Assembly (NCBI GenBank): GCA_002313415.1
Contig: DCBH01000121.1
Coordinates: 1-23,023 of the forward strand
From: Flavobacteriales bacterium UBA1112
GTDB lineage: Bacteria; Bacteroidota; Bacteroidia; Flavobacteriales_D; Sanyastnellaceae
DNA length: 23,023 bases
Direction of reading: 5' to 3'
Shown here piece after piece: positions 1-7,285 of this stretch (position 1 is its first letter; the number at the start of each line of letters is the position of its first letter). The notes beneath the pieces are model-generated. The model did no database searches. It saw nothing but the letters and a program-made list of their open reading frames with translations, and had not been told where the DNA came from. The position numbers were made by a program, and so were the translations under genes.

Positions 1-180
1 GGACTGAGCTTGCAAACGTTCAACGGCAGCACGTACAGCATCGAAATTGCGGGCATAGTTTCCCGAAGTTGACATTTCGGTTGCGTGAAGGAAATCTGCG
101 GAGCAGGGCTCCAAATGTTGCGCCGTAGTTACAAAGCTCAAGCCCGTTAGGCATACCACGAATGAAAAAAAAGCACGCAT
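1..180 (-). CDS. Secreted protein, N-terminal fragment (runs off window)
   Basis: The first 60 codons of a gene read leftward from an ATG at 178-180; the frame is still open at base 1, so the product is truncated by the window. The translation begins MRAFFSFVVCLTGLSFVTTAQ, a good Sec signal peptide (Arg at position 2, hydrophobic core, TTA-Q cleavage site). The mature part starts HLEPCSADFLHATEMS. The family is not recognisable from about 40 mature residues. An overlapping frame that stops at base 20 has no such features and starts at a TTG, so I prefer this one. The gene follows the terminator at 253-285 and so is probably transcribed separately from the FKBP gene. A secreted or T9SS-exported enzyme is possible, but nothing here proves it. 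Confidence 0.65.
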   Translation of the reverse strand, partial: MRAFFSFVVCLTGLSFVTTAQHLEPCSADFLHATEMSTSGNYARNFDAVRAAVERLQAQS

Positions 181-252
181 TGGATGGAGTATTGGTAGGG
201 TTCAGACCACCTTTACGAGCCGCAGCTCCCTCCGGTTTCAATTTCTTGCAAC

Positions 253-285
253 GAAAAACCCCGATAGGCGGGCCTATCGGGGTTT
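253..285 (-). terminator. Rho-independent terminator after the FKBP gene
   Basis: A perfect 10-bp stem (CCCCGATAGG at 259-268 pairs with CCTATCGGGG at 273-282) has a 4-nt loop. Flanking A and T runs can lengthen the stem by about 3 bp. Read on the minus strand it is followed by five T's, the classic intrinsic terminator form, about 36 bp after the FKBP stop codon. On the plus strand only three T's follow, so any activity in that direction should be weaker. Confidence 0.85.
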
Positions 286-320
286 CATAGAGATATTTAT
301 ATGGAATTATATAATCTGCA

Positions 321-1043
321 TCAATTTTTTGATGTGACTTTGATCAATTCCACTTCAAAAATGAGTGCTGCATAGGGTGGAATGGCGCCACCGGGCGCGG
401 GACGTGCCCCGTAGGCAAGGTCTTGCGGAATGTAGAATGTGGTCTTCCCGCCTTCTTTCATCAATTGGAGGCCTTCTGTCCAACCGCGTATCACACCATT
501 TAGAGGGAACGAAATGGGTTCGCCACGCTTCAAGCTCGAGTCAAATTCGGTGCCATCCAACAACGTTCCTCTGTAGTGGACCGTGACTTCGTCGGTGGCG
601 TCTGGTGATGCACCGGTACCTTCTATGGTGTGCTTGTATTGAAGACCTGATTCGGTGGTGACAATGCCATCGTTGTTCGCATTGTTTCGCAGAAAAGTCT
701 CGCCTTCCTCTTTTGCGGCTTGGGCTTTCATTTCTTTGAGTTTAGTCATTTCAGCACGCACGAGTGCATCGGCTTCTGAAGCCGACATGGTAGCATCACC
801 CGCAAGGGTGGCTTCAAACCCTGATCTGAGAGACTCTCCATTTACGGAGGAAAGGCCTTCGTTAGAAAGATTGGTGGCGAAAAGGACGCCGAGGGCGTAG
901 GATAGGGAATCCATGGATTGTGTTTGAGGAGATTGTTCTTGATTGGAGTTGTGTTTTCCTCTTTGACCTACAGTCGTGCAAGAGAAAAAGGTGGTAAGAG
1001 CGAATGCGAGGAATACCCTCGCGCTAAAACATGGTTGTATCAT
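321..1043 (-). CDS. FKBP-type peptidyl-prolyl cis-trans isomerase, probable lipoprotein
   Basis: 240 residues. An N-terminal hydrophobic segment ends at FFSC (Cys22), a loose lipobox, so the protein is probably a lipid-anchored periplasmic or outer-membrane chaperone. Residues 44-118 resemble the helical FKBP_N dimerisation region of Mip/FkpA proteins (SLSYALG, a Lys/Glu/Ala-rich helix). Residues 128-237 are the catalytic FKBP_C domain. The pocket residues are visible: Tyr157, Phe167, Asp168, Val184-Ile185, Trp188, Tyr211 and Phe229. It should isomerise Xaa-Pro bonds during envelope protein folding. Its ATG lies in the stop of yaaA (ATGA), which suggests translational coupling, and a strong terminator follows. 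The domain assignment is firm; the lipid anchor is inference. Confidence 0.93.
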   Translation of the reverse strand: MIQPCFSARVFLAFALTTFFSCTTVGQRGKHNSNQEQSPQTQSMDSLSYALGVLFATNLSNEGLSSVNGESLRSGFEATLAGDATMSASEADALVRAEMTKLKEMKAQAAKEEGETFLRNNANNDGIVTTESGLQYKHTIEGTGASPDATDEVTVHYRGTLLDGTEFDSSLKRGEPISFPLNGVIRGWTEGLQLMKEGGKTTFYIPQDLAYGARPAPGGAIPPYAALIFEVELIKVTSKN

Positions 1044-1819
1044 GGTGTTAAAGTTCGGATGAAAACCTTCTTCTTGGTCGTCGATTTTTCAGGAGAATAC
1101 GCGTAGTCGAGTTCTGTAAAATTCTCAAGCTCTCGTGGAGAGGATATGTTGTGAAGAAGCACATGTCGTGCCATGGCTCCTCGGGCTGCTTTGGAATAGG
1201 AGGAAATGGACTTCAGCTGCCCCTTGCGATTTTCGAGAAAGATACATGTCAATATTCTGTCCGGAGGAATTCCATGAAGCGCCACGTCTCCATACTCGGC
1301 GCTTGCAAGATTTAAAATGATGGAATCACTGCCAAGGGCATTGGCAGCATGTTCTACGACCCCCGGCAGTCGCAATTTCCAAAAAGCTGCCATGCTGTTG
1401 AATTTAGGATCGTGACACCAGCGTTGAGCCATTTCAAGGCGAGCCAACATGAAACGGTCCAAGGGACGCAACAGTCCATAGACTCCGTGTAAAATGCATA
1501 GACGGCGCTGGGCGATGAGAAGCGTATCGTGGGGGAGCGACGGAAGGTCCAGCGATTTGAATGCATCGCCGCGGAAGGTCCAGCCCGCAGCTGCCTGACC
1601 AAAGGGCCGCCAAGATTTGTGCCAGTCATGAACTTGGATTGCCAAATTCTCACTCAGCTTCAGTTGAACTTGGGTTTCTTGCAAGCTCCATGACTTCAAC
1701 TCATTCAAAATGGCTGTAGCTTCTTGCAACAGGATTGGCGTGGATAGCAATTCGCTGAGTGGGACGTCTTCAGGTCGGTTGGGGTCCATCGTTTTGGCTG
1801 GTGAAAGGAGCAAAAGCAT
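1040..1819 (-). CDS. yaaA: Peroxide stress protein YaaA (DUF328/UPF0246)
   Basis: 259 residues, the usual family length. Diagnostic motifs are all present: LLSPAKTM at residues 4-11, the FRGDAF block, GVYGLLRPLD in the middle, NLASAEY, and SKAARGAMAR near the C-terminus. In E. coli YaaA limits free iron during H2O2 stress and has a DNA-binding fold; its exact biochemistry is unsettled. It is a cytosolic protein with no signal peptide. It is first in a two-gene unit with the FKBP gene (4-base overlap), and its start lies only 37 bp from the divergent gene at 1857. A -7-like box (GAATTTTG, 1824-1831) ends exactly 4 nt before the ATG, supporting this start and a leaderless message. Confidence 0.95.
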   Translation of the reverse strand: MLLLLSPAKTMDPNRPEDVPLSELLSTPILLQEATAILNELKSWSLQETQVQLKLSENLAIQVHDWHKSWRPFGQAAAGWTFRGDAFKSLDLPSLPHDTLLIAQRRLCILHGVYGLLRPLDRFMLARLEMAQRWCHDPKFNSMAAFWKLRLPGVVEHAANALGSDSIILNLASAEYGDVALHGIPPDRILTCIFLENRKGQLKSISSYSKAARGAMARHVLLHNISSPRELENFTELDYAYSPEKSTTKKKVFIRTLTP

Positions 1820-1823
1820 GTCT

Positions 1824-1831
1824 CAAAATTC
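1824..1831 (-). promoter_or_regulatory. Putative -7 box of yaaA
   Basis: GAATTTTG on the minus strand matches the Bacteroidota -7 consensus TAnnTTTG except at its first base. It ends 4 nt before the yaaA ATG. No clear -33 TTG is visible. It is one of five boxes in this window with the same 4-nt spacing. Confidence 0.3.
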
Positions 1832-1844
1832 GCAATAACAACGC

Positions 1845-1852
1845 TATCTTTC
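1845..1852 (+). promoter_or_regulatory. Putative -7 box of the secreted protein gene at 1857
   Basis: TATCTTTC matches TAnnTTTG at 7 of 8 positions (the two n's counted as matches) and ends 4 nt before the ATG at 1857, so transcription would begin at or next to the start codon. It faces away from the yaaA box in the same 37-bp spacer, so the two promoters must overlap. Confidence 0.4.
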
Positions 1853-1856
1853 CTTC

Positions 1857-3719
1857 ATGAAGACGACGAAACAATTCTCCAGATGGCTACCCTGCTTGAT
1901 TTGTGTTTCAGTGACAAGTGTGGTGTGGGGACAATCGCCTTGTCCTTTGGACTCTTTGCCGCTGAACGTGAGTTTGACAACCGATGATTGGGGCTATGAG
2001 CTCTATTGGGAATTGATTGATGCTTCAGCTGAATGTGGCGATGGCTCGGCGCTGCTTTGGGGAGGAAATCCTGAAGTTGGTTGTTCAGAAGGCGTAGAAG
2101 GACTGCCAAGTGAAACTTATGGAAACAATGTGTTTTACACGTCGGCTACAATCTGTGTAAGTGAAGAGGACAGCTTGGTTTTGATTCATCGCGACAGCTA
2201 CGGTGATGGTGGGACTGAATTTGTCATCGCTTTAGGGGGCAACGAAGCATTTGGTTTTGGAGGAACTGGAGAGGGCAATGATTGGGCTTTCCAGCCGATT
2301 CTTGCAGTCGCTGACTTGCCCTGTCTCGCGGAGTCCATTTATGCGGACAGCGCCAACTGGGTGGGATCGACCGTAAGCGCCACAGTTTCTCCGAACGAAC
2401 CGTCTCCACCTTCGCTAGGTTGCGACTCATTTGGTGGTTGGTGTGAATCGGGTCTGAGCAATACAGTGTGGTTGTCGTGGGAGGTCCCAGAAGAAGGGGG
2501 TGTTTTTGAGATTAGTACCTGCAACGAGCAAACCACATTCGACACCCAATTGGCCTTGTGGCAAGTCGCGGATTGTGCTGACTTTGAGTCATATGATTTG
2601 ATTAATTCCAACGACGATGCAAGTTGTGACTTTGGACCCTATCGAAGCACATTGCTCACACCTTGTTTTGAAGGGGGAGAAACGATGATGCTTCAAATCG
2701 ATGGATACTATGGAGAGACTGGCACCGTGGAGTTGAGTATTTCTGCGTCCTCGGCTGAATCTTGGTCATTAAGTGCAGAGGTTGAGGATCTTTCTTGCAG
2801 TTTACAGACCACCTTCAATCCCGACGGTTCAATCACCATGAATAGCAATGTGGGTTCAAGCTCTGTTTCGTGGGATTGGGAAGGACCTTTTGGTTTTAAT
2901 TCTCAGCAATCGAGCATTGGACCACTCCTTCCCGGCGTGTACTCGTTGGGCGCTTCATTTTGCGGTCAGAGTTTTTCTCAAACTTTCGAGGTTCAAGAGC
3001 CAGCGCCATTGAATTTGGTTGTGTCACTTAGTCCGGATTGTGCTTTGGGATCCACTTCTGCAGCAGTGGAAGTTTTTGGGGGCCAAGGTGTGGACCAAGC
3101 GACCTGGACTTCTGGGACTTTTGGGACAACGGGCTTAGAAGTAAGCGGACTACCTGGAGGCTTGTTCGAGGTCAATGTGGTCGATGAAAATGGATGTGAG
3201 GCTTCCGAAATGATTTGGATTGAGGACGTGGGTGTTCCGGAAGTGGACCTCGGTCCCGATCAATTTGGATGTGCAGGAGATGCGTTTACCCTGATTGCAC
3301 CCTTGGGGTCGGGATTGACGTATGAATGGAGCACAGGACAATCGAGTGCCTTGGCAGTTGTCCAAACAGATGCCCCTGGCACGTTGGTCGTTGGAGTAGA
3401 GGTGGTCGATGGCGCCGGATGTGGAGCTACAGATTCAGTCATTTTGACGTTGGATGATTGCACGACTGGTTTAGGAAACACAACTCTCTCTGATGGAATT
3501 CATGTGTATCCCAACCCATTTGACGATCACATTCGAGTTCAAGTGCCTGAAGGCACAGAGATTGGTTCGCTCGAGCTGTTTGACGTGACGGGTCGAAAAG
3601 TCTCGTGTTCATGGGCCAATCAAGGGCGTTTTTGGAGTACGAATGTCAATGTGCCAGCAGGCACATACACATTATGGAGCCCAGCAAGTCTGGAAACCAT
3701 ACGGTTGATGAAGAATTGA
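1857..3719 (+). CDS. Secreted multidomain protein with T9SS type A sorting domain
   Basis: 620 residues. Signal peptide 1-26 (cleavage near VVWG-Q). Residues 35-145 form a Cys-containing beta domain with a TDDWGYELYWEL start and a DSYGDG motif; a related module opens the lysyl oxidase protein at 7286. Residues 155-298 resemble a pre-peptidase/CUB-like Bacteroidota module (TTFDTQLALW, NSNDDASC, QIDGYYG). Residues 305-455 hold SprB/PKD-like repeat sequence (EPAPLNL, LPGGLFEVNVVDENGC), and 460-535 hold a further PKD-like block (DLGPDQFGC). Residues 548-620 are a type A sorting domain (VYPNPFDD, DVTGRKV, PAGTYTLW). It should cross the outer membrane by T9SS and stay surface-bound or be released. 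No catalytic motif is visible, so adhesion or carbohydrate binding is only a guess. It converges with the threonine aldolase gene across a 3-bp gap. Confidence 0.88.
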   Translation: MKTTKQFSRWLPCLICVSVTSVVWGQSPCPLDSLPLNVSLTTDDWGYELYWELIDASAECGDGSALLWGGNPEVGCSEGVEGLPSETYGNNVFYTSATICVSEEDSLVLIHRDSYGDGGTEFVIALGGNEAFGFGGTGEGNDWAFQPILAVADLPCLAESIYADSANWVGSTVSATVSPNEPSPPSLGCDSFGGWCESGLSNTVWLSWEVPEEGGVFEISTCNEQTTFDTQLALWQVADCADFESYDLINSNDDASCDFGPYRSTLLTPCFEGGETMMLQIDGYYGETGTVELSISASSAESWSLSAEVEDLSCSLQTTFNPDGSITMNSNVGSSSVSWDWEGPFGFNSQQSSIGPLLPGVYSLGASFCGQSFSQTFEVQEPAPLNLVVSLSPDCALGSTSAAVEVFGGQGVDQATWTSGTFGTTGLEVSGLPGGLFEVNVVDENGCEASEMIWIEDVGVPEVDLGPDQFGCAGDAFTLIAPLGSGLTYEWSTGQSSALAVVQTDAPGTLVVGVEVVDGAGCGATDSVILTLDDCTTGLGNTTLSDGIHVYPNPFDDHIRVQVPEGTEIGSLELFDVTGRKVSCSWANQGRFWSTNVNVPAGTYTLWSPASLETIRLMKN

Positions 3720-3722
3720 CAT

Positions 3723-4805
3723 TCACGCACGCCACCGAGAAATTCGGTGACAGGCTTCCTCAACGTCTGTTGTAACCATGTCAAGGTGTGTCACCAAACG
3801 CACTTTGTTGGGCCCAAAGGCGAAGCAAGCAATTCCCAATTCAGCGAATGAATCAACGACCTTCGCTGACGTCGCTTCGGGAAGCGAAAAGATGACAATG
3901 TTGGTGTCCACCGAATCTACCTGAGCCACGTCAGGATGGGATTTTAACGCGTGCTCCAACATACTGGCGTGCCGATGATCTTGCTCAAGTCTCACAACGT
4001 GATGATCAAGAGCATAAAGTGCAGCGGCCGCCAAGACTCCAGCTTGTCTCATCCCTCCTCCCATCACTTTTCTGGAGCGGTGTGCATCAGCGATAAATGT
4101 CTTTGACCCTACGAGAACTGAACCAACAGGGCATCCCAGCCCCTTGCTTAGGCACAAAGACATGCTGTCAAACATGGCGCCGTAGTTGGCCATGGCGTTT
4201 GGATTTCCCCATTCTCCGCGTTTGACCCATGCATTCCACACGCGAGCGCCATCGAGATGAAACTTGAGCCCACGTGCTCTGCATTCCTCGGAAAGTCTTT
4301 TGAGGGCGCCGACATCCCATACTGAGCCGCCTCCCTTGTTGCAGGTGTCTTCTACAGCAACGAGAGACGTTTTAGCGTAATGGCTGTCCAAGGGATTGAT
4401 GTTGGCAATCATGTCGGCTGCATCAAATCGTCCGCAATCTCCATCCACCAGTCTGACGGATGCACCCGAATTTCTCGCAATACCACCTCCCTCGTAATTG
4501 TAAATGTGAGAGAGTTTATCGCAGATCACTTCGTCTCCAGGACGGGTGTGCACTTGGATTGCGATTTGGTTGGTCATGGTCCCAGATGGACAAAACAGGG
4601 CCGCTTCTTGACCTGTCAATTCAGCGCACCGGTGCTGCAAAGCCTGAATGCTTTCATCCTCTCCGAAAACGTCGTCTCCAACTGGTGCGTCGTGCATGAC
4701 CTGACGCATAGCTTTGGTGGGTTGAGTCACAGTGTCACTTCTGAAATCTACAAGCAGATTTGGCGGGAGTGGTTGGAGTTGATTGTCTTGAGTTGAGCTC
4801 GCCAT
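3723..4805 (-). CDS. ltaE: Low-specificity L-threonine aldolase (PLP, fold type I)
   Basis: 360 residues. It cleaves L-threonine/allo-threonine to glycine and acetaldehyde in the cytosol, and many relatives accept other beta-hydroxy amino acids. The family start LVDFRSDTVTQPT is at residues 18-30. Further marks are GDDVFGED (43-50), LSHIYNYEGGG (98-108), HLDGARVWNA (183-192) and the PLP lysine Lys221 in SLCLSKGLGCPVGS. The open frame extends upstream to 5063, but that extension is low-complexity, unlike the family, and overlaps the peptidase gene on the other strand. I therefore choose the ATG at 4803-4805. A -7-like box (TACTTTCG) ends exactly 4 nt before that ATG, which supports the choice. 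It is divergent from the S46 peptidase gene and convergent with the gene at 1857. Confidence 0.93.
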   Translation of the reverse strand: MASSTQDNQLQPLPPNLLVDFRSDTVTQPTKAMRQVMHDAPVGDDVFGEDESIQALQHRCAELTGQEAALFCPSGTMTNQIAIQVHTRPGDEVICDKLSHIYNYEGGGIARNSGASVRLVDGDCGRFDAADMIANINPLDSHYAKTSLVAVEDTCNKGGGSVWDVGALKRLSEECRARGLKFHLDGARVWNAWVKRGEWGNPNAMANYGAMFDSMSLCLSKGLGCPVGSVLVGSKTFIADAHRSRKVMGGGMRQAGVLAAAALYALDHHVVRLEQDHRHASMLEHALKSHPDVAQVDSVDTNIVIFSLPEATSAKVVDSFAELGIACFAFGPNKVRLVTHLDMVTTDVEEACHRISRWRA

Positions 4806-4809
4806 GTTA

Positions 4810-4817
4810 CGAAAGTA
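4810..4817 (-). promoter_or_regulatory. Putative -7 box of ltaE
   Basis: TACTTTCG on the minus strand differs from TAnnTTTG only at the seventh base and ends 4 nt before the ltaE ATG at 4805. It would give a leaderless transcript and argues against the longer open frame that starts at 5063. Confidence 0.35.
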
Positions 4818-4850
4818 CAAGAGCGTTGCGAAGCACCGGTGGGTCTGGGG

Positions 4851-4858
4851 TATCTTGT
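4851..4858 (+). promoter_or_regulatory. Putative -7 box of the S46 peptidase gene
   Basis: TATCTTGT ends 4 nt before the ATG at 4863. A TTG at 4826-4828 lies 22 bp upstream of the box and could be a slightly distant -33 element. The position supports the start at 4863 over the upstream in-frame ATG at 4839. Confidence 0.4.
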
Positions 4859-4862
4859 CCGC

Positions 4863-7010
4863 ATGAAAAAATGTCCTGTGAAAAGCGCACTGGCGTTCGT
4901 TTTGGGCTTTGCATGCATGAATGTGCTTCAAGCCAAGGAAGGAATGTGGATTCCCACGCTGCTGAAATTGGTAGAAGGGGACATGCAAGCGATGGGCTTG
5001 ACATTGACTGCTGAAGACATTTACAGCATCAATCACAGCAGTTTGAAAGATGCTGTGGTGCACTTCAACGGAGGGTGCACCGCAGAAATGGTAAGCTCAG
5101 AAGGCCTTTTGCTCACCAACCATCACTGTGGATATGGACAAATTCAATTCCACAGCACAGTTGAGAATGATCTTTTGACCAATGGATTTTGGGCCATGAC
5201 TCGTGAGGCCGAGTTGCCTAACCCGGATTTGACTTGCACGTTCATCGATGGCATCGAGGATGTCACGTTGCGGCTCTCTCGGGCCTGTGTCGGACTGACT
5301 GGTGAAGCACGGGACAAGCGAATGCAGGAAGAGATGGATGCGATTGTTCAAAATGCAACAGAGGGAACCGGGCTCGAGGGCAACGTCGTCGCCTTCGATT
5401 TTGGGAACAGCCATTACCTGATCACGAGTCGGGTATTTCGTGATGTACGCCTCGTTGGGGCGCCACCCTCGGCGGTAGGGAAATTTGGAGGAGATACGGA
5501 CAATTGGGTTTGGCCGCGTCACACAGGGGATTTCAGCGTATTCCGAATTTATGCAGATGCCGACAACAAGCCTGCAGATTACAGTGCGGCCAACGTGCCT
5601 TATCAGCCTGAACACCATTTCCCAGTCAATGTTGACGGTGTTCAAGGGGGAGATTTTACGATGATTTTTGGATTTCCGGGGCGTACGGAACAGTACCTCA
5701 CATCTGGTGCCGTCGAACACGTCATCACGCGCTTAAATCCAATGCGCATCGCCATGCGCGACGAGGGTTTGTCGGTCATCAACGCGGCACGTGCATCGAG
5801 CGACGCTTTGCGCATCGCCTACGCATCAAAACAAAGCAGCGTAGCCAATGCATGGAAGAAGTGGAAGGGACAAAATCGAGGACTCACTGAACTTCACGCT
5901 CTCGAGAAAAAGCGTGATCTCGAGGCCCGACTGAAGGCTGCCACAGGCAGTACCGTCGTTGATGAACTGGAGGCTCTAAATGTTGAGTACATGCCATTTT
6001 TGGAGGCGCGTTCCTTGTTCATTGAACTCGCTTATTATGGTCCTGATCTACTCAATTATGCCCATGGTTTTGCAGGGCTTATTGAAAGTGGAATGGAGGG
6101 AGAGAAGCGCGAATCACTCCTCGCTGCTCTTCGAGCTGAAGAACCAGGCTTTAGAAAGGACTTCAATTCATCCGTTGATGAGCAGCTGCTCGGGCAACTC
6201 GTTGATGAATATTTTGAGTGGATTCCAGATGGCCTGGCTCCAGAAGGTTTGTACGCTGAGGTCCTCAAGTCAGGCGGAGGACCGTCTTGGGCTTCAAAAA
6301 CATTCAAGAAGAGCACCTTTCCAGACGCCGAGGCCATGACAAAAATGTTGGAATCTGGAAGCCCAAAGTCTTGGAGCAAGCTGAGAAAAGATCCCATTTA
6401 CCAACTTATCCAGCTCATACGTGCGCATTACTTCGAGGTCATTGCACCTGAATACGCACGTCTCCGTGAGGCCATTTCTGTGGCGTCAGGCGCCTACACC
6501 AAAGCTCTTCGCCTTGCGTTTCCAGAAGAGGTTTTTCCTGTGGATGCGAACAGCACGTTGCGTTTAACTTATGGCAAGGTCGAAGGAAGCGCACCTTATG
6601 ACGGAATGCAATACAACCCGTTGAGTACGGCCCGAGGCATTCTTCAGAAATATGTGCCAGGACATCCTGACTTCGACATGCCTGAGCGACTTGTCGACCT
6701 CCTACAAAACGAGCAATATGGGGATTATGCGAATGATGATGGGGAGCTGGTTGTCTGCTTTACGGGCAGCAATCACACCACGGGTGGCAACTCAGGTTCA
6801 CCGGCCCTGGATGGCAACGGCCATTTGGTGGGCATCAATTTTGACAGAAGTTGGGAGAGCACGATGAGCGACATTCTATTTGACGGCTCGCGTTGTCGAA
6901 ACATCATGGTGGACATCCGCTATGTCCTTTGGGTCATGGACGTGTACGCCGGGGCAGGACACCTCGTGGACGAGATGACCTTGATTTCACATCAAGATCT
7001 CGGCGAATAG
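4863..7010 (+). CDS. dpp11: S46 family dipeptidyl-peptidase, DPP11-like (Asp/Glu-specific predicted)
   Basis: 715 residues, the normal S46 length. Signal peptide 1-24 (VLQA cleavage), then KEGMWIP, the usual mature start. The chymotrypsin-like triad can be placed as His88 (TNHHCGYG), Asp223 (RHTGDFS) and Ser644 (GGNSGSP). The long alpha-helical insertion that limits the enzyme to N-terminal dipeptides spans roughly 290-570. The specificity position 18 residues after the catalytic Ser, equivalent to residue 673 of the P. gingivalis enzymes, is Arg662 here. Gly there marks DPP7 (hydrophobic P1) and Arg marks DPP11 (acidic P1). Phe660 matches the conserved Phe671. It should act in the periplasm, trimming peptides to Asp/Glu-ended dipeptides for uptake. 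An in-frame ATG at 4839 exists, but it would put eight extra residues before the signal peptide. Confidence 0.92.
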   Translation: MKKCPVKSALAFVLGFACMNVLQAKEGMWIPTLLKLVEGDMQAMGLTLTAEDIYSINHSSLKDAVVHFNGGCTAEMVSSEGLLLTNHHCGYGQIQFHSTVENDLLTNGFWAMTREAELPNPDLTCTFIDGIEDVTLRLSRACVGLTGEARDKRMQEEMDAIVQNATEGTGLEGNVVAFDFGNSHYLITSRVFRDVRLVGAPPSAVGKFGGDTDNWVWPRHTGDFSVFRIYADADNKPADYSAANVPYQPEHHFPVNVDGVQGGDFTMIFGFPGRTEQYLTSGAVEHVITRLNPMRIAMRDEGLSVINAARASSDALRIAYASKQSSVANAWKKWKGQNRGLTELHALEKKRDLEARLKAATGSTVVDELEALNVEYMPFLEARSLFIELAYYGPDLLNYAHGFAGLIESGMEGEKRESLLAALRAEEPGFRKDFNSSVDEQLLGQLVDEYFEWIPDGLAPEGLYAEVLKSGGGPSWASKTFKKSTFPDAEAMTKMLESGSPKSWSKLRKDPIYQLIQLIRAHYFEVIAPEYARLREAISVASGAYTKALRLAFPEEVFPVDANSTLRLTYGKVEGSAPYDGMQYNPLSTARGILQKYVPGHPDFDMPERLVDLLQNEQYGDYANDDGELVVCFTGSNHTTGGNSGSPALDGNGHLVGINFDRSWESTMSDILFDGSRCRNIMVDIRYVLWVMDVYAGAGHLVDEMTLISHQDLGE

Positions 7011-7014
7011 GGAT

Positions 7015-7134
7015 TCAAGAAGCCATCATGCCAATCGCTACAATGACGATGGCGAAGAGGAAAAGCGCGAAGACAACAGGGCCTCCGATTTCGTTTTGCT
7101 CTGGTTCGTGGTGGTCGTGATGGTCGTGTCCCAT
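7015..7134 (-). CDS. Small His-rich single-span membrane protein (39 aa)
   Basis: A short gene below usual ORF cut-offs. ATG at 7132-7134, TGA at 7015-7017. The product begins MGHDHHDHHEPEQNEIGG: five His and several acidic residues in the first ten or so positions. A single hydrophobic helix follows (about residues 19-37, rich in Val/Ile/Phe/Ala), ending MMAS. The composition is what a real membrane peptide looks like and not what an antisense shadow gives. A -7-like box (TATTTTCG) ends 4 nt before its ATG. I do not recognise a family. A metal-binding (Cu, Zn, Ni) accessory peptide or a small subunit of a membrane complex would both fit. It converges on the S46 gene with a 4-bp gap. A longer minus-strand frame over the same bases (6992-7285) is Arg-rich and implausible. 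Confidence 0.7.
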   Translation of the reverse strand: MGHDHHDHHEPEQNEIGGPVVFALFLFAIVIVAIGMMAS

Positions 7135-7138
7135 GGCA

Positions 7139-7146
7139 CGAAAATA
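7139..7146 (-). promoter_or_regulatory. Putative -7 box of the small His-rich membrane protein gene
   Basis: TATTTTCG on the minus strand ends exactly 4 nt before the ATG at 7134, the same spacing as at four other genes in the window. No convincing -33 element is visible. Confidence 0.35.
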
Positions 7147-7221
7147 CACGGGAAAATTGTATCTCGGAGTTCTTCTCATGCAACCTCTGCATCCGATGAA
7201 GGTGCGCCCCTCTCCATAACC

Positions 7222-7229
7222 TATCTTCG
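7222..7229 (+). promoter_or_regulatory. Possible -7 box of the lysyl oxidase operon
   Basis: TATCTTCG differs from TAnnTTTG at one base. If used, it would give a leader of about 50 nt before the ATG at 7286, unlike the leaderless arrangement proposed for other genes here. The 151-bp spacer (7135-7285) shows no other clear signal and no stable long hairpin. Confidence 0.25.
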
Positions 7230-7285
7230 CATTCGGCGCGTTTAATGGCGCAGCGCGAATAACTGCGAACCAAGACCCTTCTCAT

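Noticed and set aside
20..241. 73-codon minus-strand frame from a TTG
   Set aside because: No signal or domain; the neighbouring frame begins with ATG and a good signal peptide and stays open to the edge.
4806..5063. N-terminal extension of the threonine aldolase frame
   Set aside because: Eighty-six residues with no family counterpart, overlapping the divergent peptidase gene; the ATG at 4805 matches the family start and a -7 box.
5097..5720. 207-codon minus-strand open frame
   Set aside because: Inside the S46 peptidase catalytic region on the other strand; no recognisable domain.
6992..7285. 97-codon minus-strand frame in the peptidase-LOX gap
   Set aside because: Arg- and His-rich nonsense-like composition. 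The 39-residue membrane peptide in another frame over the same bases is far more plausible.
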